Source: an uncultured Pseudomonadota bacterium
GTDB lineage: Bacteria; Pseudomonadota; Gammaproteobacteria; Methylococcales; Methylomonadaceae
Reading direction: 5' to 3'
DNA: 14,676 nt
Assembly (NCBI GenBank): GCA_903904275.1
Contig: CAIVBX010000210.1
Location: 1-14,676 of the forward strand
The notes under the pieces are model-generated. The model was not told the DNA's origin. It saw only the letters and a list, made by a program, of their open reading frames with translations, and searched no databases. A program made the translations under genes and the position numbers. Each line of letters starts with the position of its first letter. The stretch's first letter is position 1. Positions 1-7,333 of this stretch are shown here, one piece after another.

Positions 1-303
1 AATTGCCTGTGCTTTGACGCTACCAGGTTGTGCCATACTAAAAAGTGCTGTTCTACCACCAATATCCGTTTTCGCAGTTGGTGTTTCACTGTATTGCGTA
101 TAACCACTGCTGACATTGAGTGTTGGCAGACGTTGATTTTCAGTTGCTTGCAATTGTTGTTCAGATGCACCAATTTCCGCTTTTGCAGATTTAATTTGAT
201 GATTGTTATCAATTGCATTATTCCACGCATCATCTAGCGTTTCGGCTGAAACAGTGGTTGTGAAGAATGCTAAAAATAGGCTAATTAAGTAATTTTTATT
301 CAT
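1..303 (-). CDS. TolC-like outer membrane efflux/export protein (N-terminal part, runs off window)
   Basis: This is the first 101 codons of an outer membrane efflux protein (OEP/TolC family), read on the minus strand from the ATG at 303-301; the rest lies beyond the left edge. The product opens with a clear Sec signal peptide (MNKNYLISLFLAFFTTTVSA, then ETLDDAW), so the mature protein is exported. The mature start has the usual TolC-family pattern: an early helix 'ETLDDAWNNAIDNNHQIKSAKAE', then 'LQATENQRLPTLNVSSGYTQ'. Such proteins form trimeric outer membrane channels joined to a periplasmic tunnel and serve type I secretion or RND/ABC efflux. An AAGG ribosome binding site lies about 10 nt before the ATG. 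It sits 35 nt downstream of the large VanZ/O-antigen ligase gene on the same strand, so co-transcription is likely, but its inner-membrane partner is not visible. The family call is firm; substrate and subtype are unknown. Confidence 0.85.
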   Translation of the reverse strand, partial: MNKNYLISLFLAFFTTTVSAETLDDAWNNAIDNNHQIKSAKAEIGASEQQLQATENQRLPTLNVSSGYTQYSETPTAKTDIGGRTALFSMAQPGSVKAQAI

Positions 304-338
304 GTTCGTTTTACCTTTTTACGGTGTAAATTTGTTAA

Positions 339-3300
339 TTATGTTGTTGACCATGAACGCGGCGTTCTCATCAAAGCAAAAAACAGCTGCAAGAAAAATA
401 ATAGTGTTAATCGCGGTGCGTCAAAAGGACTGTCAACAAATCCCACAACCATAAAACCACTAAAAGAAGTCAATAAAATAGCAGAAAAAACAGGTTGTTT
501 TGGTAATCGGCGGCAACAATTTAAAATCGCAGTGGTGAATAAGAGCGAAAATAGTAATGCGCCTAGTCCTCCCTGATCAAATAGCAAATGTACAGGCAAA
601 TTTTTAATATGCCATGGTAAATGATTATCAGTGGAAAAATACCAAAAATCCATGCCATGCGTGAAATCACCATTAGCTACTAAATTTTTATCTGACGCAT
701 CAATTGTTAAACTGAAATTATCTATATCGACAATAGTATTCATCGCATTGTTATATAAACTAATTTGTACAGGTCGCTTAAATACATTTAAAGGTTGACC
801 AACATCACCACTATTTATTAAGCGTTCAACGTGCAGCCATTTATTAGGTTGTGATTTTTCAGTCACATCACTTCCACTGCATCTTAAAGAATATAATAAT
901 GATTTTTCACAAATTGCAATTTTCAAAGAAGGGGATTCTTTTGAACTGCGTAAATCAGCACTTAAACGGTATGTTGTATTGGGTTTGACATCAATATATT
1001 GTCCTAAATATAACGGGTCGCCTGAGCTAAGTTTTAAGTAAGCATTGCCATTTTCCATATCAATTTTTTGTATCGCAGGTGTTACATTTTCTGAATTTCG
1101 CCATAAATACGTTTTAGGGTAGCTACCGATTCCCATGCCAAACAAATCGGTGACCATATCATCATCCATCATCTTTATTGCATCATTCCAATGATTTGTT
1201 CGTATATTTGTATCACTATTCATTTGACCAAATCGTTCTTGGATAAATGCGCCCTTAAATACAGGTATAGAGACAAATAAAGCTATTGCAAATAACAAGG
1301 GAAATACTAAAGAGGTGTGCCAATTTTTTGTGGCATTAGCTTTGAAACGCCACAACAAAATGGCAATAGTAAAAAACTCAAGAACAGTAGAAAAATAAAC
1401 TCCCCGAGAGAATGTGACTAGGACTACATATAATCCTGTAATAAACAAGCCGATACCTAATGCGTTTTTCAGCCACGATGGAGACGAATTTAGAAATAGA
1501 ATTGCAATAAATGGCAAAGTTAAAGCTAAATAAACATCGATATGCCCTCCACCCGTGTGCATACTTGAAAATAAAGCAATGATTCGGTAATTACTGGAAA
1601 AGTTAAACAATCCAGGGAACAAAAAACGTTCAAAGCAAGAGGCTCCAATAACCATAGCTAAACCTATCAATATGCCGTAACTAAAATATGTGTAGGCGAA
1701 CCGATAGCGTCGAACGGTTTGTTGTAAAAAAGGCAGTAACATCAAAGAAAAAAACATCCCTTTTCCAACCCGCAAACTGTTGTAATTACTGTAATAGCTA
1801 GAAAATGAATTAGCATCAATGTGTTGCAAAGGAAGTAATCCAATCAATAAACTCACTGTGTACAACAAACTAAAAATAGCTAATAACAAAATGGTTAGTG
1901 CTGATAACAACGAACGATTCGGTAATTTTGGCTTTTGCCAAAAATAAAATGCCAACGTCGTTAATATGACTAAATCAAATTCATCGAAGAAAAAACGTCC
2001 TGTGTACGGTGCAAAATCCATAATTGGCAATAAGGCAGGTAACGCAATTAACCAAGAAAAAGGAAAATAAAGTAGCAATGCTGCATAAGCGATTAAAAAA
2101 AGTCCTAACCAAATTGCCCCGATTGGATAATTAAATAAAGCTGTTGTAATAATGCCAACTAATAAAAATGAAACACTGCGCCAGTTTTTAGAAATTTCAG
2201 ACAAGGGCAAAACAGATTCCACAGATGCACTGAATTTAATAGGTTCATCAGGATGAATAATGGATGGCGTTTTTTCTGGTGCAAATTGCTGGGCAATGAG
2301 TGATTCAAGCGATGTTTTGTCATCACGAATCCAATTCAACAAATTGTTCATCAGCCCATAACAACCCGATGCAGCAAAAAATGCTAGCCAAACATCACTC
2401 GGATCAACGTGTTTGTTTGCTAAAAATAATTTTTCGGTTTCAATAATGACGGCAAACAAAAATGCCAGTAATCCAATATAAAACCAATGTGGTGGTTTTT
2501 TATGTTCAGAATAAGGCTTTAAACATCTAGCCCATGCTAAAAAACCGATTGGTAAATAAAGTCCGACATTATTAAGTAAACTTTGAAAGGCGAGTCCTTC
2601 TGTTGTGTAATAAAAATAATAAAGCGGTAAAAAGTGTGTTTCATTTAGTTTGATAAGAGCTTGTTCTGTTGTTATCCATGGACTTAATCCGTTAATTGAC
2701 AATGCCATTAACAAATACACGGGAATGACGAATAATGCTGCTCGTTGTAATAACGGTACCATGTCATCAAATGATTGTTGTTTTACCCAAAGAAATAAAC
2801 GTACACCTGCTGCCATTCCCATCATGCGTGTTAATACTGAAAACCCCTGACCTTCACCTGATAATAAAAAGACTTGTGTGCTTTCAATAAATGATCCTAA
2901 GAAAAAACCAGACATTAACGCGACAGTCATTGGCGATTGCACATAAGGTAAATAGCAAAACAAAATGCCTAAAGGTAGAAATGCCAAGATTTCTACAGAC
3001 AATTTAACGCTGCATCGAAGTGAATCTGCGCTGCAATAACCGATATTCCAGAAAAAAGTATCGTGACCGTTCTGTAATTTTGTATTTAATTCATCCATTG
3101 AGGTGACAAAATCAAACGGAAACAAACAGGACGCGCAATAAAATAGAATATAAAAAATAATTGCGGCTTGTGCGGAAACTAAACTGCTATGTAATAAATG
3201 GCGATATAGATTAGAAAAATATGCACCCGAAAATTGCCAACCTAAAATACCAACAAACGTTCCAATAGATTCAGCGGCTAAATCGTTTATTGAAACGGTA

Positions 3301-3629
3301 CGAGGTGGAAAAAATAATTGGGTAAATTCAATCGCGAATGCTAATCCAATACCAGACGTTAAAATACTTGCCGAAATAAGTGTGCGAAGTAAGGGATTCT
3401 TAATGCCGCCAAATGATGCCGATGCACCGAATGCTAACGGTATGTAAAGTAAAATGTTTGCAATCCAATCTGCGCGATGTTCTGTGCCAATATGAAATAA
3501 TCGAATGTTTTCAAATTGATTTACAGCAGTTTCAAAAGGCAAGGCATGATTAAATTCAAGCGGTACAAGGCTACCGTAAATAACAAATAACGAATACAAC
3601 GCTGTGGCAAGTAAAAGACTAGGATTCAT
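339..3629 (-). CDS. Triple VanZ-like / O-antigen ligase-type membrane protein with carbohydrate-binding-like insert
   Basis: A giant inner-membrane protein, 1096 aa from the ATG at 3629 (an in-frame GTG at 3662 would add 11 residues). Residues about 5-140 form a VanZ-like domain with the conserved pattern EFTQLFFPPRTVSINDLAAESIG. Two more VanZ-like units follow at about 155-280 (IESTQVFLLSGEGQGFS) and 300-430 (IETEKLFLANKHVDPSDV); in these the signature is more degenerate. After a soluble linker (about 435-485), a polytopic O-antigen ligase/Wzy-type module occupies about 490-1090. It has the SRGVY motif near 741, the loop motif RTNHW...FGMGIGSYPKTY near 810-840, and VHLLFDQGGLG near 1014-1023. 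Between the last two, at about 855-975, sits a beta-rich jelly-roll-like segment, with a second 'VANGDF..GMDFW' start near 985, resembling CBM4/9-type modules. Family knowledge suggests glycan polymerisation or transfer of a lipid-linked glycan on the periplasmic side. The domain calls are mine from motifs; the substrate is unknown. It is divergent from an exosortase A-type acyl-CoA ligase. Confidence 0.75.
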   Translation of the reverse strand: MNPSLLLATALYSLFVIYGSLVPLEFNHALPFETAVNQFENIRLFHIGTEHRADWIANILLYIPLAFGASASFGGIKNPLLRTLISASILTSGIGLAFAIEFTQLFFPPRTVSINDLAAESIGTFVGILGWQFSGAYFSNLYRHLLHSSLVSAQAAIIFYILFYCASCLFPFDFVTSMDELNTKLQNGHDTFFWNIGYCSADSLRCSVKLSVEILAFLPLGILFCYLPYVQSPMTVALMSGFFLGSFIESTQVFLLSGEGQGFSVLTRMMGMAAGVRLFLWVKQQSFDDMVPLLQRAALFVIPVYLLMALSINGLSPWITTEQALIKLNETHFLPLYYFYYTTEGLAFQSLLNNVGLYLPIGFLAWARCLKPYSEHKKPPHWFYIGLLAFLFAVIIETEKLFLANKHVDPSDVWLAFFAASGCYGLMNNLLNWIRDDKTSLESLIAQQFAPEKTPSIIHPDEPIKFSASVESVLPLSEISKNWRSVSFLLVGIITTALFNYPIGAIWLGLFLIAYAALLLYFPFSWLIALPALLPIMDFAPYTGRFFFDEFDLVILTTLAFYFWQKPKLPNRSLLSALTILLLAIFSLLYTVSLLIGLLPLQHIDANSFSSYYSNYNSLRVGKGMFFSLMLLPFLQQTVRRYRFAYTYFSYGILIGLAMVIGASCFERFLFPGLFNFSSNYRIIALFSSMHTGGGHIDVYLALTLPFIAILFLNSSPSWLKNALGIGLFITGLYVVLVTFSRGVYFSTVLEFFTIAILLWRFKANATKNWHTSLVFPLLFAIALFVSIPVFKGAFIQERFGQMNSDTNIRTNHWNDAIKMMDDDMVTDLFGMGIGSYPKTYLWRNSENVTPAIQKIDMENGNAYLKLSSGDPLYLGQYIDVKPNTTYRLSADLRSSKESPSLKIAICEKSLLYSLRCSGSDVTEKSQPNKWLHVERLINSGDVGQPLNVFKRPVQISLYNNAMNTIVDIDNFSLTIDASDKNLVANGDFTHGMDFWYFSTDNHLPWHIKNLPVHLLFDQGGLGALLFSLLFTTAILNCCRRLPKQPVFSAILLTSFSGFMVVGFVDSPFDAPRLTLLFFLQLFFALMRTPRSWSTT

Positions 3630-3710
3630 GGTAGGTTTATAATACGGGTTATTGATGAACACAGTTGTAAAGCAACGCCTTAGATTTTAACAAAGATCCC
3701 CATATTCGCT

Positions 3711-3739
3711 TTAAAAAGCTGACAAACCATTTAGATAAT
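3711..3739 (+). promoter_or_regulatory. Candidate sigma-70 promoter for the ligase-rsmD pair
   Basis: A TTAAAA element (3711-3716) and a GATAAT element (3734-3739) are separated by exactly 17 nt. The predicted transcription start near 3746 lies about 15 nt before the ATG at 3761. The -10 is good (5 of 6) and the -35 is weak (4 of 6). The site lies in the 131-nt divergent spacer between the VanZ/polymerase gene and the ligase gene. Prediction from consensus only. Confidence 0.35.
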
Positions 3740-3760
3740 TCATTGTTTGTAACAATTCAC

Positions 3761-5347
3761 ATGCCAACATTATTTCACTACTTACTCACTAAATCTGAAA
3801 TCACAAATCTTTGTGAACCAGCCATTATTCACAAGCAAAAATCGTGGACTTATAGGGAATTAAATCAAATTGTTAATCAACAGACTTTAGCTTTACAAAG
3901 TTTAAATTTAAAATCAAAACAACGTGTCGCAATTTATTTGCCAAAACAAATTGAAACGGTCAGTAGTTTTTTGGCAACTTCAAAAGCAGGTGGTGTTTTT
4001 GTACCAATAAATCCTGTTTTAAAATCGGTTCAAGTCGTTCATATTTTGAATGATTGCACAGTTAAGATTTTAATCACGTCTAAAAATCGTTTAGAAATCC
4101 TCGCGCCATTTTTAAAAAATTGTCCTAATTTACAAACCATTATTTTGGTTGAAAATGATGAATTGACGGATTTTTCATTGCCGCAACAGATTTTAACTTG
4201 GCAAAATTTTCTCAATTTGGCGAATAAAAATGTGATTTTACCGACAATTATCGACACGGATATGGTAGCAATTCTTTATACTTCAGGTAGTACGGGAAAA
4301 CCGAAAGGCGTTGTTCTGTCACATCGTAACATCGTTGCAGGTGCAGAAAGTGTTTCTGAATACTTAAACATCTCAAAAAATGACCGATTGCTTGCTGTTT
4401 TACCGTTTAGTTTTGATTATGGTTTAAATCAATTAACAACTTGTTTGTTGAAAGGCGCATGTTGTGTGCTATTTGATTATTTATTGCCACGCGATGTTGT
4501 TCGTATTTTGGAATCTGAAAAAATTACGGGATTCGCTGCTGTGCCGTCGCTTTGGGCGCAATTAGCAAATGTTGAATGGTCAGAAAATATCAACAATCAT
4601 TTGCGTTATATGACAAATTCAGGTGGTAAAATGCCAAAATCCATTTTGGCAACCATTCGACAAAAAGTGCCAAATAGTCAATTCTTTCTCATGTATGGTT
4701 TAACCGAAGCATTTCGTTCAACCTATTTGCCACCAGAAGAATTAGATAAACGTCCTGATTCAATGGGCAAAGCAATTCCAAATGCTGAAATTCTAGTTGT
4801 TCGAGAAGATGGAACACTTTGTAATCCGAATGAATCGGGCGAATTAGTGCATCGTGGTTCATTGGTTTCGTTGGGGTATTGGAATGACGCTGAAAAAACG
4901 GCTGAACGTTTTAAACCGTGTCCAAATCAATTTAATGAATTGCCGTTAACAGAAATTGCGGTTTGGTCTGGCGACACGGTGACGATGGACGAAGAGGGGT
5001 ATTTATATTTTGTCGGACGCAAAGACGATATGATTAAAACCTCAGGTTATCGCGTCAGTCCATCAGAAATTGAAGAAATTATTTACACGTCAAAATTTGT
5101 CAAAGAAGCCGCCGCAATCGGAATTGAGCATTTAACACTCGGACAAACTATTTTAGTTGTCGTCAGTTTGAATGAAAATGTGACGGAATTTGATGGTGAA
5201 ACGTTAATCAATTTGTGTAAAACGCAATTACCAAATTTTATGATTCCCGCAAAAATTGAAGTTTTATCCGAATTACCTAAAAATCCAAACGGCAAAATTG
5301 ACCGAAAACAACTTATCGAACATTTTTCAGCTAAAAAATTATCATGA
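3761..5347 (+). CDS. Acyl-CoA ligase (AMP-forming), exosortase A-associated type
   Basis: A 528-aa member of the ANL superfamily that would activate a carboxylic acid as an acyl-adenylate and pass it to CoA or another thiol. Visible core motifs, counted from the ATG at 3761: A3 YTSGSTGKPKG at 173-183, A5 YGLTE at 312-316, A7 WSGDT at 402-406, and A10 NPNGKIDR at 508-515 with catalytic Lys512. Beyond these generic motifs, stretches such as GGVFVPINP, LLAVLPFSFDYGLNQLTT, MYGLTEAFRSTYLPPEELD and FVGRKDDMIKTSGYRVSPSE match, from memory, the subfamily found in exosortase A/PEP-CTERM exopolysaccharide loci (TIGR03098). An in-frame TTG at 3743 would add six residues but lies upstream of the predicted transcription start. 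The ATG gives the family-typical N-terminus (LFHYLL). The TGA overlaps the rsmD ATG by 4 nt, implying translational coupling. The natural substrate is not known. Confidence 0.88.
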   Translation: MPTLFHYLLTKSEITNLCEPAIIHKQKSWTYRELNQIVNQQTLALQSLNLKSKQRVAIYLPKQIETVSSFLATSKAGGVFVPINPVLKSVQVVHILNDCTVKILITSKNRLEILAPFLKNCPNLQTIILVENDELTDFSLPQQILTWQNFLNLANKNVILPTIIDTDMVAILYTSGSTGKPKGVVLSHRNIVAGAESVSEYLNISKNDRLLAVLPFSFDYGLNQLTTCLLKGACCVLFDYLLPRDVVRILESEKITGFAAVPSLWAQLANVEWSENINNHLRYMTNSGGKMPKSILATIRQKVPNSQFFLMYGLTEAFRSTYLPPEELDKRPDSMGKAIPNAEILVVREDGTLCNPNESGELVHRGSLVSLGYWNDAEKTAERFKPCPNQFNELPLTEIAVWSGDTVTMDEEGYLYFVGRKDDMIKTSGYRVSPSEIEEIIYTSKFVKEAAAIGIEHLTLGQTILVVVSLNENVTEFDGETLINLCKTQLPNFMIPAKIEVLSELPKNPNGKIDRKQLIEHFSAKKLS

Positions 5348-5907
5348 ATAAATCAAAAAAAGGCAGTTTAAACATTATCGGCGGACAATGGCGAAGTCGA
5401 AAAATTGAAGTTTTCGACGCAGAAGGTTTGCGACCTACGCCAAATCGAGTGCGTGAAACGTTGTTTAATTGGTTGCAAACCGATATTTTCAACGCGCAAT
5501 GTTTAGACTTATTTGCAGGCAGTGGCGCGTTGAGTTTTGAATCCGCTTCTCGTGGTGCAAAAACGGTTGTACAAATTGAAAATAATGTTGCCGCGTGCCG
5601 TATTTTGAAACTGAACGCTGAAAAATTAAATGCTTCTCAAATTCAAGTAATTCAAACCAACGCGCTTTCGTATTTGAAAAATGTGCCTGAAAATCCATTT
5701 GACATTGTATTTATTGATCCGCCATTTGGATTAAATTTAGTCGCGCAAAGTTGCGAATTACTTGAAAAATATCATTGGCTCGCCCCTTATGCGAAAATTT
5801 ATATTGAAACTGAAACGAATTTAACGTTGAACTTACCCGAAAATTGGCAATTGTTGAAAAGTAAAATTGCTGGCGAAGTCGCTTATCATTTATTTGAATT
5901 TCGTTAG
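5344..5907 (+). CDS. rsmD: 16S rRNA (guanine(966)-N2)-methyltransferase RsmD
   Basis: A 187-aa SAM-dependent methyltransferase (E. coli RsmD is 198 aa) that methylates G966 of 16S rRNA in the assembled 30S subunit. The N-terminal signature GGQWRSRKIEVFDAEGLRPTPNRVRETLFNWL is diagnostic of RsmD. Motif I (DLFAGSG) spans residues 55-61, and the catalytic N2-methyltransferase motif DPPF spans 125-128. It starts with an ATG that overlaps the stop of the acyl-CoA ligase (ATGA), so it is probably translated by coupling. It ends only 9 nt from the stop of the convergent corB gene, and I see no terminator hairpin in that gap. Pairing a housekeeping rRNA methylase with a glycan/exosortase-type ligase is unusual and gives no obvious functional link. 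Confidence 0.95.
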   Translation: MNKSKKGSLNIIGGQWRSRKIEVFDAEGLRPTPNRVRETLFNWLQTDIFNAQCLDLFAGSGALSFESASRGAKTVVQIENNVAACRILKLNAEKLNASQIQVIQTNALSYLKNVPENPFDIVFIDPPFGLNLVAQSCELLEKYHWLAPYAKIYIETETNLTLNLPENWQLLKSKIAGEVAYHLFEFR

Positions 5908-5916
5908 ACGTTATTT

Positions 5917-7164
5917 TTAAGGTAATAAAAATTTCACCAATTTCACCGAATTTTCATCACGATTCAGAATTTCCAACGGATGACCATGCAAACGAATACT
6001 GATTCCTGTGTTTGGAATCGTTTCCATAAATTCTAAAATCAATCCGTTTAACGTTTTAGCATTTTCTGTTGGTAAATCCCAACGCATAATGCGATTTAAT
6101 TCTCGAATCGTGATTGACGCATCAACAAAATAACTGCCATCTAATTGCTGACGTACTGCGTTTTCTTCGGTAATCAATTCGCCGACAATTTCTTGTAATA
6201 AATCATCAAGCGTTACCAAACCTTGTACATCGCCATATTCATCAACCACTAAACCTACACGAATTTTTTCGTTTTTAAAACGTAGCATTTGAGTATGAAC
6301 GGGCGTACTTTCTGGGATAAACGCAGGTTTTGTTAGAAAACTAATAATGGTTTGTTTATCAAAATTATCGAGATGAATTTCAATTAACACTTTTCGCAAA
6401 TGCAAAAAACCAATCACTTTATCGATATTTTGCTTATAAACAGGCAATCTCGTATGTGGACTATGTTTAATTTGTTCAATAATGATTTCAATCGGTAATT
6501 CCAAATCAATGCCGATGATTTCATTGCGTGGAGTCATGATGTCTTCAATTGTTGCCGATTCTAAATCTAAAATACCCAGTAACATTTTTTGATAACGAGC
6601 AGGCATCACGCTTTCAGCTTCAGAAATAATGCTTTTGAGTTCTTCCGTATTAAGTTGATCTTGACCTGTTTTTGTCGTATCTACGCCCATTTGACGTAAT
6701 AAACAATGCGCTAACGTGTTGACTAACCAAACTAACGGATAAAAGAGTTTTAATAACACCGTATAAACCCACGCGGAGGGAAACGCGAGCAATTCAGGTT
6801 TAATGGTAGCGAGGGTTTTTGGAGTTACTTCGGAAAAAATTAACATCACTAATGTGAGTAATGCGGCGGCAATTGCTACGCTGGATTCTTCGTCAGCATA
6901 AAGTTTTATCGCAATGACAGTGGCAATGGATGATGCAAAATTATTGACGAAATTGTTGCACAATAAAATTAGACCTAAAACTCGGTCTGGGCGTTGTAAC
7001 AAGGTTTGCGCTTTGATTGCACCAGAATGTTTTAATTTAACTAAATGTCGTAATCGGTAACGATTCAGCGTCATTAAAGACGTTTCAGAACCAGAAAAAA
7101 ACGCGGATAAAACTAACATCAACAAAAGTATGCCAAGCAGCATACCAAGGGGCATATCATTCAA
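5917..7164 (-). CDS. corB: CNNM/CorC-HlyC family membrane protein with CBS pair (CorB/YfjD-like)
   Basis: A 415-aa protein (E. coli CorB/YfjD is 428 aa) on the minus strand. Residues 8 to about 160 are a CNNM/DUF21 transmembrane domain with the family motifs SGSETSLMTLNRYRLRHL (24-41) and SEVTPKT (111-117). A CBS-pair (Bateman) module follows at about 205-325, including MTPRNEIIGID (210-220) and VGLVVDEYGDVQGLVTLDDL (303-322). A small CorC/HlyC domain closes the protein at about 335-415. The family is implicated in Mg2+/Co2+ export or resistance at the inner membrane, with the CBS domains sensing nucleotide/Mg2+. I chose the TTG at 7164 because it gives MNDMPLG, which lines up residue for residue with the E. 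coli N-terminus; an ATG at 7155 would remove three residues. It is divergent from fleQ and converges with rsmD with a 9-nt gap. Confidence 0.9.
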   Translation of the reverse strand: MNDMPLGMLLGILLLMLVLSAFFSGSETSLMTLNRYRLRHLVKLKHSGAIKAQTLLQRPDRVLGLILLCNNFVNNFASSIATVIAIKLYADEESSVAIAAALLTLVMLIFSEVTPKTLATIKPELLAFPSAWVYTVLLKLFYPLVWLVNTLAHCLLRQMGVDTTKTGQDQLNTEELKSIISEAESVMPARYQKMLLGILDLESATIEDIMTPRNEIIGIDLELPIEIIIEQIKHSPHTRLPVYKQNIDKVIGFLHLRKVLIEIHLDNFDKQTIISFLTKPAFIPESTPVHTQMLRFKNEKIRVGLVVDEYGDVQGLVTLDDLLQEIVGELITEENAVRQQLDGSYFVDASITIRELNRIMRWDLPTENAKTLNGLILEFMETIPNTGISIRLHGHPLEILNRDENSVKLVKFLLP

Positions 7165-7198
7165 GGAAAACGCTCGCGGGTTTGTTAATAACCTCTGT

Positions 7199-7226
7199 AG
7201 TTTCTACGGTGGCAATTTTTTGTCAA
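7199..7226 (-). promoter_or_regulatory. Candidate corB promoter
   Basis: Read on the minus strand, a perfect -35 hexamer TTGACA lies at 7226-7221. It is followed after 16 nt by a weak -10 (GAAACT, 7204-7199), which keeps the important second A and last T. The predicted start near 7192 leaves about 27 nt of leader before the TTG at 7164. The -35 falls inside the hairpin described at 7209-7248, so hairpin and promoter use the same bases. Tentative. Confidence 0.3.
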
Positions 7227-7248
7227 GCCTAAAAACTGCCACTTTTTT
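7209..7248 (+). terminator. Hairpin plus T-run upstream of fleQ (terminator- or attenuator-like)
   Basis: GTGGCA (7209-7214) pairs with TGCCAC (7237-7242). After one A/C mismatch, five T (7216-7220) pair with five A (7231-7235). The loop is 10 nt (TGTCAAGCCT), and six T follow directly (7243-7248). On the plus strand this has the shape of a Rho-independent terminator; on the minus strand there is no following T-run. It could stop plus-strand transcripts that read through rsmD and antisense to corB, act as a leader element, or be a protein-binding palindrome. The inverted repeat is plain; the role is inferred. Confidence 0.5.
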
Positions 7249-7259
7249 GTCTTTTACAG

Positions 7260-7288
7260 TTCAAATGACATTAACAAAGTGCAATAAT
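7260..7288 (+). promoter_or_regulatory. fleQ: Candidate sigma-70 promoter for fleQ
   Basis: A TTCAAA element (7260-7265, 4 of 6) and an AATAAT element (7283-7288, 5 of 6) are 17 nt apart, just after the T-run of the hairpin. The predicted start near 7295 leaves a leader of about 39 nt before the ATG at 7334. This supports the 7334 start over the ATG at 7291, which would be upstream of or at the transcript end. Consensus-based only. Confidence 0.35.
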
Positions 7289-7333
7289 GGTATGAAATCC
7301 AACATGAATTTTAAGTCTAATCGAGTAAAGAGT

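Noticed and set aside
28..237. A plus-strand open frame of 69 codons
   Set aside because: It is opposite the TolC-like gene, is Cys/Phe-rich without a domain, and lacks a ribosome binding site.
310..330. Small palindrome TTTAC...GTAAA between the polymerase and TolC-like genes
   Set aside because: Only 5 bp and AT-rich, with no T-run in the minus-strand direction; too weak to call a terminator or operator.
3743..3760. TTG start adding six residues to the acyl-CoA ligase
   Set aside because: It is at the predicted transcription start, lacks a ribosome binding site, and the ATG at 3761 gives the family-typical N-terminus.
7130..7333. In-frame N-terminal extension of fleQ
   Set aside because: It overlaps the divergent corB start, runs through the hairpin and candidate promoter, and has no similarity to FleQ N-termini; the receiver-like domain begins right after the ATG at 7334.
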